DNA of 29,476 nucleotides from Flavobacteriales bacterium UBA3477. GTDB lineage: Bacteria; Bacteroidota; Bacteroidia; Flavobacteriales; Schleiferiaceae. Below are positions 16,005-23,569 of this stretch, in pieces. The DNA is taken from the NCBI GenBank assembly GCA_002378005.1, contig DFQY01000011.1, positions 1 through 29,476 of the forward strand, in the 5' to 3' direction. The position numbers and the translations under genes are program-made. Below the pieces are notes generated by a model. It was not told the DNA's origin. It ran no database searches and saw only the letters and a list, made by a program, of their open reading frames with translations. The first letter of the stretch is position 1, and each line of letters starts with the position of its first letter.

Positions 16005-16037
16005 GTACGATAACTTTTCGCCTCACGTTATGTCTTC

Positions 16038-16235
16038 ATGGAAGCGTTTATCACTGATCTCTTTATGAAGTGCGTCTACATCCTCCAAGTGATGGGCGGC
16101 GCACCCGGCGAATACGGCTACGGCTACTGCCTCGCCAACATTCACGTTTTTGTGGTGCTGCAACCAGGGCTTATTCTCCTCTTTTTCTTGCTTTGGAGGA
16201 GGGAGCGGAGGTTGAAGAATGATTTAAAAACGTAA
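16038..16235 (+). CDS. Possible small single-helix membrane protein
   Basis: The frame encodes 65 residues; a shorter start at 16065 (MKCVYIL) leaves 56. The middle, from ANIHVFVVLQPGLILLFFLLW, is one convincing transmembrane helix, followed by RRERRLKNDLK, a positive-inside tail. A Gly/Tyr-rich segment (GGAPGEYGYGY) precedes the helix. It lies alone between the terminator at 15978 and the convergent paa operon, with TAACTTTT at 16011-16018 as a weak -7 match. The composition looks like a real protein, not a shadow frame, but I do not recognise the family. Confidence 0.45.
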   Translation: MEAFITDLFMKCVYILQVMGGAPGEYGYGYCLANIHVFVVLQPGLILLFFLLWRRERRLKNDLKT

Positions 16236-16239
16236 TCAA

Positions 16240-17013
16240 TTACCTTCTCTTAAAGGCGTTGATAGCATCTTTGGCTTCCTTGCTTAAAATCAGCTCCCCA
16301 CTAATCGCAGCGCGCTCGGCTAACAATTGGTCCCAATGCTCGGTACCTTCCCAAAAGACCTTCTTCAATCCGAGCATGGCAGGGACAGATTTGGTCAACA
16401 ATCGACCCGCTAAAGCCTCAATGGCTTCATCCATGGCTGCGGCATCTTCGAAAATATCATTGTACAAACCGCGATGGAAGGCCCACTCTGCAGAGCGCCA
16501 TTCCGTGGCATTAATCGCTAAATCTGACATCCCTGCTAACCCAAGCTTACGCTCCACTGCAGGACCTACCACGAAGGGTCCAATGCCCACCGCTAGCTCG
16601 CTGAGTTTCACCGCCGCGTGCTTAGTGGCGTAGCAATAATCTACCGAAGAGGCGAGACCTACGCCGCCGCCAACAGCTTTCCCTTGAACGCGGCCGATGA
16701 TGAGCTTAGGACACTTGCGCATGGCGTTGATCACATTGGCGAAGCCGCTAAAAAAAACCTTTCCCGTCTCCAAATCTTCGATGGCAATAAGCTCATCAAA
16801 GCTGGCACCGGCACAAAAGGCACGTTCGCCAGCACTCTTCACGAGGATGAGTTTAACCGCATCGTTTTCGCCCAATTCCTTAATGGTATTGGCCAATTTC
16901 CCGAGGACCTTGCCCGGTAAAGAATTGGACAGCGGATGGAAGAATTCGACGGTAGCTAATCCGCGATCGTCAACGACCACGTTTACGCCGCCTTGGTGTA
17001 CTGATTCGTTCAT
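16240..17013 (-). CDS. Enoyl-CoA hydratase/isomerase (crotonase) family protein of the phenylacetate cluster
   Basis: The 257-residue protein has the crotonase fold: the oxyanion-hole segments AFCAGASFDEL (about 65-75) and GKAVGGGVGLASSVDYC (about 111-127). Of the two glutamates used by true hydratases, only the second is present (Glu139 in KLSELAVGIGP); the first position is Gly119. A single acid is typical of isomerase-type crotonases such as PaaG, so a PaaF-like hydratase role is less certain. It is the last gene of the leftward paa operon, 3 bases after the ABM-like gene. The role in ring-derived dehydro-CoA processing is inferred from context. Confidence 0.85.
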   Translation of the reverse strand: MNESVHQGGVNVVVDDRGLATVEFFHPLSNSLPGKVLGKLANTIKELGENDAVKLILVKSAGERAFCAGASFDELIAIEDLETGKVFFSGFANVINAMRKCPKLIIGRVQGKAVGGGVGLASSVDYCYATKHAAVKLSELAVGIGPFVVGPAVERKLGLAGMSDLAINATEWRSAEWAFHRGLYNDIFEDAAAMDEAIEALAGRLLTKSVPAMLGLKKVFWEGTEHWDQLLAERAAISGELILSKEAKDAINAFKRR

Positions 17014-17016
17014 AGG

Positions 17017-17346
17017 TTATAGTATTTGGGTATTGTGTTCTGCTGAATATTCAATTTTCACGAGCATGCTGTGGTATGCCGCATACCACTGTTTTCCCTG
17101 GCTCTTAGCAACTTTATGACGGGCATTCGCACGCCATTCGTTCACCGCCTCCATGCTCTGCCAATAGCTGATAAAGATGCTGCGGCCCTCGGCATTTTTC
17201 ACGCTCTCGTACCCCACATATCCCGGAACTTCACCGACCAAGTGTAGGGTCTCTTCGTCCAATTCTGCATAGCCTTCTCTATCTTCGGAAGGCATATAGC
17301 TGAATATGTTGGCGTACTGTGCGCCCGGGAACCGCTCGAAATTCAT
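17017..17346 (-). CDS. Small ABM-like (dimeric alpha/beta barrel) protein
   Basis: This 109-residue protein resembles antibiotic-biosynthesis-monooxygenase-like domains: an N-terminal strand (YANIFSYMPSE), PGYVGYESVKNAEGRSIFISYWQSMEAVNEWRANARH in the centre, and QGKQWYAAYHSMLVKIEY at the end. The order of aromatic strand, W-x-EW helix and H residues matches proteins of this fold with heme-like or small-molecule functions. Its start overlaps the paaZ stop by one base (TGATG), and the crotonase gene starts 3 bases after it, so it is translated with the paa enzymes. A role in trapping or oxidising a pathway intermediate is possible but unproven. Confidence 0.75.
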   Translation of the reverse strand: MNFERFPGAQYANIFSYMPSEDREGYAELDEETLHLVGEVPGYVGYESVKNAEGRSIFISYWQSMEAVNEWRANARHKVAKSQGKQWYAAYHSMLVKIEYSAEHNTQIL

Positions 17347-19385
17347 CAGCTCTGGTCTAGTTTCTTCACCATAGTCAAGATGGTCGCCACAGCAACTACC
17401 TCATCAGTATCGTCGTAGACTTCCACGTAGTACTTCACGATGCCCTTAGCCACATCGTCCTCGCTACGCTTCTCTTGATCTATCTTTTCTTTTACGGTCA
17501 ATTTCACCCCGATGGTTGCCCCCGGGTAGACTGGCTTGGTGAATCTGCATTCGTCGATACCGTAGTTCAACAACACCGGACCTTTCTTCGCCTCAACAAA
17601 CAATCCTGCTGCTTTGCTCAAGATGAAATATCCGTGCGCCACTCGGCCCTCGAAGATGGTTCCCTCAAGTGAAGTAGCGTCCATGTGCGCGTAGAAGTTG
17701 TCGCCACTCACATTGGCAAAGTTCGTGATGTCCGTTTCCGTCACAGTATGCTTCGCCGTGTATACGGTCGAACCCACTTCCAGTTCCTCAAAATGCTGAC
17801 GGAAGACATGCGGCATAGCCTCAGGACGTGATGCACCGGGCTGGTACTGCTGCGTAATAGCAGTGATATCGTCCGGGTGACCTTGGATGGCCGTACGGTG
17901 TAAATAGTTCAAGATTCCGCGCTTACCGCCCATTTCTTCCCCACCACCGGCACGACCTGGACCGCCGTGTTTCATCAGTGGCATCGGGGATCCGTGACCG
18001 GTACTTTCCTTCGCCATCTTTTCATTGATGATGTGTATACGGCCGTTGTAAGCCGCCGCCTCGGAAGTAAATGCAACAATATCAGAGGTGTTCTTGCTCA
18101 CAAATGAAGTCACCAAAGAACCGCGACCCATAGCAGTAAGTTGTACCGCCTCATCTATGGTTTTGTACGGCATCAATGTGCTCACTGGACCGAACGGCTC
18201 CACCTCGTGGACCTTGGTCTTGGCAAATGGATCGCTGTTCACAAACAGTTTAGGCGTGTAGAATGCACCTGCACCTGTAGCGCCCACAAGATCGAGATCT
18301 GGATTAAAGACCAATTCCTGTTCCGCCATCAGCTTGTTCATCTCCGCCTCTACACGACCGATCTGATCGTGCGTCGCGAGTGCTCCCATGCGCACACCTT
18401 CCGCCTGAGGATCACCAATCACGGTCTTTTGCAAGCGCGCAATCACCGCTTCCTGAACCGAAGGCAACAAATGTTCTGGGACCATGGCGCGGCGAATAGC
18501 CGTACATTTTTGTCCGGCTTTCACCGTCATTTCGTTGGCCAATTCACGCGCAAATAGCGCAAATTCTGCATCTTCTGGCTTCACATCCGGACCCAGCACC
18601 GCAGCGTTCAAACTATCTGCTTCCAGGTTGAACGGCACTGAGCGCTCGTTCAAACGAGGAAGTCCGCGCAACACCTGACCCGTAGCCGCAGAACCCGTGA
18701 AGGTCACGATGTCTTGAAAATCTACGTGGTCAAGAATGCCGCGTCCCTTGCCGCTCACAAGCTGCAGGGCACCTTCCGGTAAAATACCGCTATCGATGAT
18801 GGCCTTAACCATCGCTTCGGTGAGGTAGGAGGTATATTCCGACGGCTTCACTACGGCAGGAACACCCGCCATCAGATTGACCGCTATTTTCTCGAGCATT
18901 CCCCAAATAGGGAAGTTAAATGCATTGATATGGACCGCTACCCCAGGTTTTGGGACCATAATGTGGTGGCCGATGAACGTACCCTCTTTCGACAATCGGG
19001 CAAGGTCGCCGTCAACGTAGTAGGGAAGGTCTGGGAACTGGCGTCTGAGGGAAGCGTTGGCAAACAAATTGCCGATTCCCCCTTCAATATCAATCCAGCT
19101 GTCCACTTTAGTTGCTCCAGTGGCCCAACTCACATCATAGAATTGACGCTTAATAGACGTTAAGTGCAGTGCCAGTGCTTTGAGCATGCGGCCGCGCTCC
19201 TGGAAGGTCATCTTGCGCAAAGCAGGACCGCCGACATTTCGTGCGTAGTCTAAAATAGCCTTGTAATCCAATCCTTCTGAGCTCACTGTGGCAAATTCTG
19301 CCCCGGTGATCGCATGGCGCGCCGCGTATTCCGTACCGCTGCCTGCCTCCCAGTTTCCAAGGATGTAATTCTTAACTGTGTTCAT
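17346..19385 (-). CDS. paaZ: PaaZ: oxepin-CoA hydrolase / 3-oxo-5,6-dehydrosuberyl-CoA semialdehyde dehydrogenase
   Basis: At 679 residues this is the full two-domain PaaZ. The N-terminal aldehyde dehydrogenase has VVKPSEYTS, the glycine-rich FTGSAATG (229-236), Glu255 (FNLEADSLN) and catalytic Cys294 (GQKCTAIRR); the E. coli residues are Glu256 and Cys295. The C-terminal MaoC-type hot-dog hydratase starts near 533 and contains VSGDNFYAHMD with catalytic Asp562 (Asp561 in E. coli). It opens the oxepin-CoA ring and oxidises the resulting aldehyde, preventing a toxic dead-end cyclisation. It starts directly after the paaY stop and ends overlapping the ABM-like gene. Confidence 0.96.
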   Translation of the reverse strand: MNTVKNYILGNWEAGSGTEYAARHAITGAEFATVSSEGLDYKAILDYARNVGGPALRKMTFQERGRMLKALALHLTSIKRQFYDVSWATGATKVDSWIDIEGGIGNLFANASLRRQFPDLPYYVDGDLARLSKEGTFIGHHIMVPKPGVAVHINAFNFPIWGMLEKIAVNLMAGVPAVVKPSEYTSYLTEAMVKAIIDSGILPEGALQLVSGKGRGILDHVDFQDIVTFTGSAATGQVLRGLPRLNERSVPFNLEADSLNAAVLGPDVKPEDAEFALFARELANEMTVKAGQKCTAIRRAMVPEHLLPSVQEAVIARLQKTVIGDPQAEGVRMGALATHDQIGRVEAEMNKLMAEQELVFNPDLDLVGATGAGAFYTPKLFVNSDPFAKTKVHEVEPFGPVSTLMPYKTIDEAVQLTAMGRGSLVTSFVSKNTSDIVAFTSEAAAYNGRIHIINEKMAKESTGHGSPMPLMKHGGPGRAGGGEEMGGKRGILNYLHRTAIQGHPDDITAITQQYQPGASRPEAMPHVFRQHFEELEVGSTVYTAKHTVTETDITNFANVSGDNFYAHMDATSLEGTIFEGRVAHGYFILSKAAGLFVEAKKGPVLLNYGIDECRFTKPVYPGATIGVKLTVKEKIDQEKRSEDDVAKGIVKYYVEVYDDTDEVVAVATILTMVKKLDQS

Positions 19386-19970
19386 CTATTTGTGTGTTTG
19401 ATAGGTTCCTGTATGTTCTGGTCTATTGGGTTCCAATTCCTTAAGCGGCTGCACCTCTTTCAAGGTGTCCTGACACTGCTTGGGGAGCTCCATGTACAAT
19501 TTTGTTCCTTCAGTCTTCCACTCTAGCATTTCATCGGTGACCTGCTTGACCACCTTGCCGGGGTTACCTACGAAGATGCTCCTTGGCGGAATGACCGTAT
19601 TCTGCGGGACAAAAGCCAATGCGCCCACAATGGAGCCATCACCAACCTCAACGTTGTCCATAACCACGGCATTCATCCCGATAAGCACATTCTCACCCAG
19701 CGTCCCGCCGTGAATGATCGCCCCATGCCCGACGTGCGCCATCTTCTTGAGACGCGTCTCGGTTTTTGGAAACATATGTACGGTACAATTCTCTTGCACA
19801 TTCACACCCTCTTCGAGCACAATCCTGCCCCAGTCGCCGCGGAGCACTGCCCCGGGTCCGATGTAACAATGCGGCCCAACGATCACATCGCCCGTGACGT
19901 TCGCTTGGGGATGTACGAAGGCCGTAGGGTGTACTACGGGAATGAAATCAAGGAATTGGTATATAGCCAT
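19386..19970 (-). CDS. paaY: PaaY: left-handed beta-helix (gamma-carbonic-anhydrase-fold) thioesterase
   Basis: This 194-residue protein has hexapeptide repeats of the gamma-carbonic anhydrase/transferase fold from about 12 to 160 (VVHPTAFVHPQANVTGDVIV and GPHCYIGPGAVLRGDWGRIV), with metal-binding His in TVHMF and HVGHGAIIHG. The C-terminal helical tail (QCQDTLKEVQPLKELEPNR) is typical of PaaY. Characterised PaaY is a thioesterase that hydrolyses hydroxylated aromatic-CoA by-products of the pathway. It starts one base after the paaJ stop and its stop directly abuts the paaZ ATG. Confidence 0.92.
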   Translation of the reverse strand: MAIYQFLDFIPVVHPTAFVHPQANVTGDVIVGPHCYIGPGAVLRGDWGRIVLEEGVNVQENCTVHMFPKTETRLKKMAHVGHGAIIHGGTLGENVLIGMNAVVMDNVEVGDGSIVGALAFVPQNTVIPPRSIFVGNPGKVVKQVTDEMLEWKTEGTKLYMELPKQCQDTLKEVQPLKELEPNRPEHTGTYQTHK

Positions 19971-19971
19971 C

Positions 19972-21177
19972 TTATGCGCGTTCTAAAATGGTAGCATAGC
20001 CCTGGCCAACGCCAATACACATGCTCACCAAGGCATATTTCTTACCAGTCTCCTGCAACTCTAGGGCTGCAGAATGAAGGATGCGACCGCCCGTCACCCC
20101 CAGTGGGTGGCCCAATGCAATGGCGCCCCCGTTCGGGTTGATACGCTCGTCGTTATCCGCCAAACCAAGCTCGCGCGTGCAGGCCAAAACCTGCGCAGCA
20201 AAAGCCTCATTCAACTCAATGATATCCATATCGTCCAAAGTCAGACCCGCTTTAGCTAGTGCCTTCTTCGAAGCCTCCACCGGGCCAATGCCCATAATCC
20301 GAGGCTCCACGCCAGCAACGGCTGAGCTCACCACACGGGCCAAAGGCTTCAAGTTGTGCTTCTCTACAGCTTCTCCGCTCGCCATCAACAAAGCAACAGC
20401 ACCGTCGTTCAAACCAGAACTGTTTCCCGCCGTTACCGAGCCGTCCTTTTTAAACGCTGCTCTAAGGCCGCCAAGGGCTTCCATGGTGGTATTCGGTTTC
20501 ATGAATTCGTCCTCCACGAAAACAATAGGGTCTTTTTTGCGCTGCGGGATCTCTACGGCGAATTTCTCCAAACGGAACCTTCCGCGCTCCTGCGCTCGCG
20601 CCGCCTTTTGCTGTGACCAAAGGGCATAGGCATCTTGATCTTCGCGACTAATACCGAACTGCTCCACGAGGTTTTCTGCGGTCTCGCCCATGGCGTGAGT
20701 GCCATACAATTCCTTCATTTTAGGATTGACAAAACGCCATCCAAAAGAGGTATCATACATTTTACTTCCCGTATCGAAAGCGCTTTCGCTCTTACTAATC
20801 ACATACGGCCCGCGGCTCATATTTTCAACGCCGCCGGCAATGAAAAGGTCACCGTCCCCGGCCATAATGGCGCGGTGGGCATGGATGGCTGCGCTCATTC
20901 CTGAGGCACACAAGCGGTTGACGGTTTCGCCCGGAACGCTCCACGGAAGTCCAGCTAATAGGGCTGCCATACGGGCCACGTTTCGGTTATCCTCTCCGGC
21001 TTGGTTGGCACAACCTAAAATGACATCATCAATAGCCGCCGGATCCAAATCAGGATTCTTCTCCATTAGTTTGGCTATGGTTATGGCGGCCAAATCATCG
21101 GTGCGCACGGCAGCTAGGGTGCCTTTAAATTTTCCAATAGGCGTACGGACGCCGTCTACGATGTAGGTCTGTTTCAT
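19972..21177 (-). CDS. paaJ: PaaJ: 3-oxoadipyl-CoA / 3-oxo-5,6-dehydrosuberyl-CoA thiolase
   Basis: This is a 401-residue class I thiolase. The acyl-accepting Cys is at residue 90 (NRLCASGMSA), and the other active-site motifs are NEAFAAQ, GHPLGVTG and CIGVGQG. ENMSRGPYVISK and GETAENL are features of the PcaF/PaaJ branch. It releases acetyl-CoA and succinyl-CoA in the last steps of phenylacetate degradation. I set the start at 21177 because that ATG overlaps the paaI stop as ATGA; a start at 21186 would add three residues (MET). Confidence 0.93.
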   Translation of the reverse strand: MKQTYIVDGVRTPIGKFKGTLAAVRTDDLAAITIAKLMEKNPDLDPAAIDDVILGCANQAGEDNRNVARMAALLAGLPWSVPGETVNRLCASGMSAAIHAHRAIMAGDGDLFIAGGVENMSRGPYVISKSESAFDTGSKMYDTSFGWRFVNPKMKELYGTHAMGETAENLVEQFGISREDQDAYALWSQQKAARAQERGRFRLEKFAVEIPQRKKDPIVFVEDEFMKPNTTMEALGGLRAAFKKDGSVTAGNSSGLNDGAVALLMASGEAVEKHNLKPLARVVSSAVAGVEPRIMGIGPVEASKKALAKAGLTLDDMDIIELNEAFAAQVLACTRELGLADNDERINPNGGAIALGHPLGVTGGRILHSAALELQETGKKYALVSMCIGVGQGYATILERA

Positions 21178-21584
21178 AGTTTCCATTCATTGCCCGTTCT
21201 ATATACCGTGCCTTTGAAAAAAGCCACGCGGACATCGTCTTTAAAAATATCAATTTGGTACAAGCCCGTGCGGCGAGTTTCGTTGAGTAGGGTAGCTCGA
21301 GCTTCTAGCGTATCACCCGTCTGGATCGGCTTCAAGTGATGAATGGCCGTTTCTAAGCTCACACTCTGATTCCCTCCGCCATTCGAGGCAAAGGCCAGCG
21401 CTGAATCTGCCAAGCTGTAGCTGATACCACCGTGGGCAATACCAAATCCATTGGTCATTTCCTCACGAACCGTCATACGCAACGTGGCCGATCCCGCTTC
21501 GACGGCAATGACCTCAATACCCAGCCATTTACTGAACGCATCATGGTCCATCATGTGCTGAACTATTTTTTGGGCCGTACTCAT
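21174..21584 (-). CDS. paaI: PaaI: hot-dog-fold acyl-CoA thioesterase
   Basis: This 136-residue protein shows FGIAHGGISYSLADSALAFA, the HGG-x3-SLAD core of PaaI/4HBT thioesterases with its active-site acid, followed by TAIHHLKPIQTGDTLEARA. It removes CoA from hydroxyphenylacetyl-CoA and similar dead-end products. The start at 21584 (MSTAQKIVQHMM) is preferred because an in-frame ATG at 21644 lies inside the upstream gene. It follows that gene's stop by one base and overlaps paaJ by four. Confidence 0.93.
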   Translation of the reverse strand: MSTAQKIVQHMMDHDAFSKWLGIEVIAVEAGSATLRMTVREEMTNGFGIAHGGISYSLADSALAFASNGGGNQSVSLETAIHHLKPIQTGDTLEARATLLNETRRTGLYQIDIFKDDVRVAFFKGTVYRTGNEWKL

Positions 21585-21585
21585 T

Positions 21586-22086
21586 TTAAGTGTCCGATTC
21601 TGTTTTGTCCTGCAACACCGCCATTTCCATAGCTTCGACAGCACAGTCTAATAAGAACAAAAGATTCCCCTTCGCTTCCTCACTCACCTCGTTATTCTCC
21701 ACCACATAGAGGAAGAGTTGAGATAGCGTATTTGGCGAGCTGTTTTCTTTGATGATTGCCTCCAAAGCCAATCCTTCGTCCTCTTGGTGGTTCTCATAGG
21801 ACTCCATTTTGGACTCCAATAATTGGTGCCACTTCTCCTCACCTAACATAGTCTGGCGCCATCCCATTTTCTGGAAAGCCCATTTGAGTGCAAGCACAGA
21901 CTTCAGCATCCAGCTATGGGTAAATTCATCCATGCCCTCATCGACGTCCATTAAGGTGCCAAAGATGTAAGGCTGTTGGTCAAGGGCCTCGTTAAAAACG
22001 CGCTGATAAAATTCTGCCGTCCAACCTTCCACCTCTACCAAGGTGTCGTTAAGGCTTAATGCTCCTGAGGTATTGGGTTCTTTCAT
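21586..22086 (-). CDS. Uncharacterised 166-residue protein, first gene of the paa operon
   Basis: I do not recognise this family. The sequence is acidic, mainly helical and has no signal peptide or membrane helix. It contains Trp- and Met-rich segments (HSWMLKSVLALKWAFQKMGWRQTM) and long acidic helices (LLESKMESYENHQEDEGLALE). It ends one base before paaI, so it is translated with the paa enzymes. Its promoter is not obvious: the preceding 35 bases are the hairpin that terminates the elaA operon. It could be a regulator-like or accessory protein of the operon, but there is no direct evidence. Confidence 0.8.
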   Translation of the reverse strand: MKEPNTSGALSLNDTLVEVEGWTAEFYQRVFNEALDQQPYIFGTLMDVDEGMDEFTHSWMLKSVLALKWAFQKMGWRQTMLGEEKWHQLLESKMESYENHQEDEGLALEAIIKENSSPNTLSQLFLYVVENNEVSEEAKGNLLFLLDCAVEAMEMAVLQDKTESDT

Positions 22087-22103
22087 ATGACTAATTTACG
22101 CAT

Positions 22104-22136
22104 AAAAAAAGCCCCAAGCACTAGGCCTGGGGCTTT
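22104..22136 (-). terminator. Intrinsic terminator of the metal-uptake/elaA operon
   Basis: On the minus strand AAAGCCCCA (22136 to 22128) pairs with TGGGGCTTT (22116 to 22108) around an 11-base loop, then runs into more T residues (to 22104). It lies only 18 bases upstream of the next leftward gene, so it insulates the paa operon from the metal operon. Confidence 0.85.
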
Positions 22137-22155
22137 CCAACTAACACATCAAAAT

Positions 22156-22212
22156 ATGAACATCATTACATTTCTTTCCCTTCTTATGAAGGAAGGAGGC
22201 ATTTGTTCATGA
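22156..22212 (+). CDS. Speculative 18-residue open frame in the elaA/paa gap
   Basis: ATG at 22156 opens the frame MNIITFLSLLMKEGGICS ending TGA at 22210. It lies on the plus strand just after the hairpin, in the 138-base gene-free stretch 22137-22274. It begins like a hydrophobic leader and no downstream rightward gene exists for it to regulate. Chance is a serious alternative. Apart from this and a weak CCTTC/GAAGG hairpin nothing else stands out in the gap. Confidence 0.15.
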   Translation: MNIITFLSLLMKEGGICS

Positions 22213-22274
22213 GTTAACGACTTCAACTTAAACCTAATTGAGAACTTCTACTGTGACATTTATCACTTATTTGT

Positions 22275-22724
22275 TCATTCAATGGTCTTAATCATTATTC
22301 TATGAGGAATGCCGTCCTCAAGGAATTCTTCCCCTTGACCCACGTATCCTTGACGACCGTACCAATGCTCTAAATAACATTGCGCCATAATTTTGACCTC
22401 CTTGCTTTTCGGATAGGCATCCCATATCCATTCTTCACATCGAAGCATCAACTCCACGCCCAAATCCGCTCCACGATACTCGGGGTCGACAATGACCCGC
22501 CCGATGGATACTTCCGCGTAGGCTGTGCCCGGTGAAAGAACCCGAGCACAGGCCACAATCCGACGGCCATCGGTCTTGTAGATATGGAAAGCGGCTTGGT
22601 CTTGGTTATCCAGGTCTTGATACACACAATCTTGCTCGACCACAAAAACCGCACTGCGGAGTCGCAGAAGCTCATAGACCTCGGCGGGGGAGAATTGATC
22701 AAAGGTTTTGTAGTGCCAACTCAT
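22275..22724 (-). CDS. elaA: ElaA-family GNAT acetyltransferase
   Basis: The 149-residue protein matches ElaA: ELLRLRSAVFVVEQDCVYQD and DNQDQAAFHIY at the N-terminus, ARVLSPGTAYAEVSIGRVIV and YRGADLGVELM (acetyl-CoA loop) in the middle, and YGRQGYVGQGEEFLEDGIPH at the end. Its substrate is not known. Its start overlaps the permease stop by four bases (ATGA), making it the last gene of the metal-uptake operon; the functional link is unclear. A strong terminator follows after about 140 bases. Confidence 0.9.
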   Translation of the reverse strand: MSWHYKTFDQFSPAEVYELLRLRSAVFVVEQDCVYQDLDNQDQAAFHIYKTDGRRIVACARVLSPGTAYAEVSIGRVIVDPEYRGADLGVELMLRCEEWIWDAYPKSKEVKIMAQCYLEHWYGRQGYVGQGEEFLEDGIPHRIMIKTIE

Positions 22725-23566
22725 GATGTGCGGGAGAATTGTGTAATGGTTAAAATTAAGGCAAATTGGACACCTAACATGGTCGCGATTCCTCCGGCGA
22801 TGCTAATGTCTAACTGGGCGCTGATCATATATCCCAACAAACTTCCGCTAAGTCCAAAGAGTGCTGCAAGCAGAATCATGGGCTTGAGCTTTTGAGAAAT
22901 TAAATACGCAGACGCCGCAGGAGCAACGAGCAAAGCCACCACCAAGATGGCTCCGACACTTTCAAAACTAATGACGGTGGCGACACTTACCATGGACATG
23001 AGGCTTAGGTTCCACGCACCTACACCAATGCCCAGTACCGCGGCATAATCCTCATTGAATGAACTCATGAGCAGTCCCTTATAGCCCGTGAAGGTGTAGA
23101 TTAGAACTAAGAGCAAAAGGATGCCCGAGCTCCACAAGGCGATGGGTCCCATCGACTGACCCGCCAGTGTCCAAGTGTTAAAGGGCACAAAAGCAATCTC
23201 TCCATAGAGCACACATTCCTGGTCTAAATCCACCTTATCACTCCAGTAGGTGATTAGCACCACCCCCAAAGCAAAGAGCGTGGTGAAGGTCATGCCAATA
23301 CTCGCATCACTCTGAACCTTCCATTTCTTGCTAAGGATTTCAATGACGACCGTGGCAAAAACTCCAACTAATGCGGCGCCCAAAAACATGGGCAAGGAGG
23401 AACGGCTTTGGCTCAATAGATACGCAATAGCGATGCCCGGTAGAACAGCATGCGAAATGGCATCACCCACCATGGTCATCTTTCTGAGCACGAGAAAAGC
23501 GCCCAATACCGCGCAAGAGATGGCGGTAAAGATGGCGGTCAATGCTATGGCTAGGGTTGGCGTCAC
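22721..23566 (-). CDS. Metal ABC transporter permease (ABC-3 family, TroD/MntD-like)
   Basis: This 281-residue protein has eight or nine hydrophobic helices and the ABC-3 signature LRKMTMVGDAISHAVLPGIAIAY near residues 27-49, which contacts the ATPase. The SFNEDYAAVLGIGV and VGAILVVALLVAPAASAYL segments are typical of the manganese/zinc permeases. It starts with GTG at 23566, 3 bases after the outer-membrane protein gene. With the fused permease (24465-25730) it would form the heterodimeric channel. Confidence 0.93.
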   Translation of the reverse strand: MTPTLAIALTAIFTAISCAVLGAFLVLRKMTMVGDAISHAVLPGIAIAYLLSQSRSSLPMFLGAALVGVFATVVIEILSKKWKVQSDASIGMTFTTLFALGVVLITYWSDKVDLDQECVLYGEIAFVPFNTWTLAGQSMGPIALWSSGILLLLVLIYTFTGYKGLLMSSFNEDYAAVLGIGVGAWNLSLMSMVSVATVISFESVGAILVVALLVAPAASAYLISQKLKPMILLAALFGLSGSLLGYMISAQLDISIAGGIATMLGVQFALILTITQFSRTS

Positions 23567-23569
23567 TTG

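Noticed and set aside
20081..20629. Plus-strand open frame of 182 codons opposite paaJ
   Set aside because: Antisense to a well-conserved thiolase; Ala/Ser/Pro-rich composition typical of a mirror frame.
21585..21644. Upstream start for paaI
   Set aside because: It lies inside the preceding gene and adds a Lys/Cys/Trp-rich tail not seen in the family.
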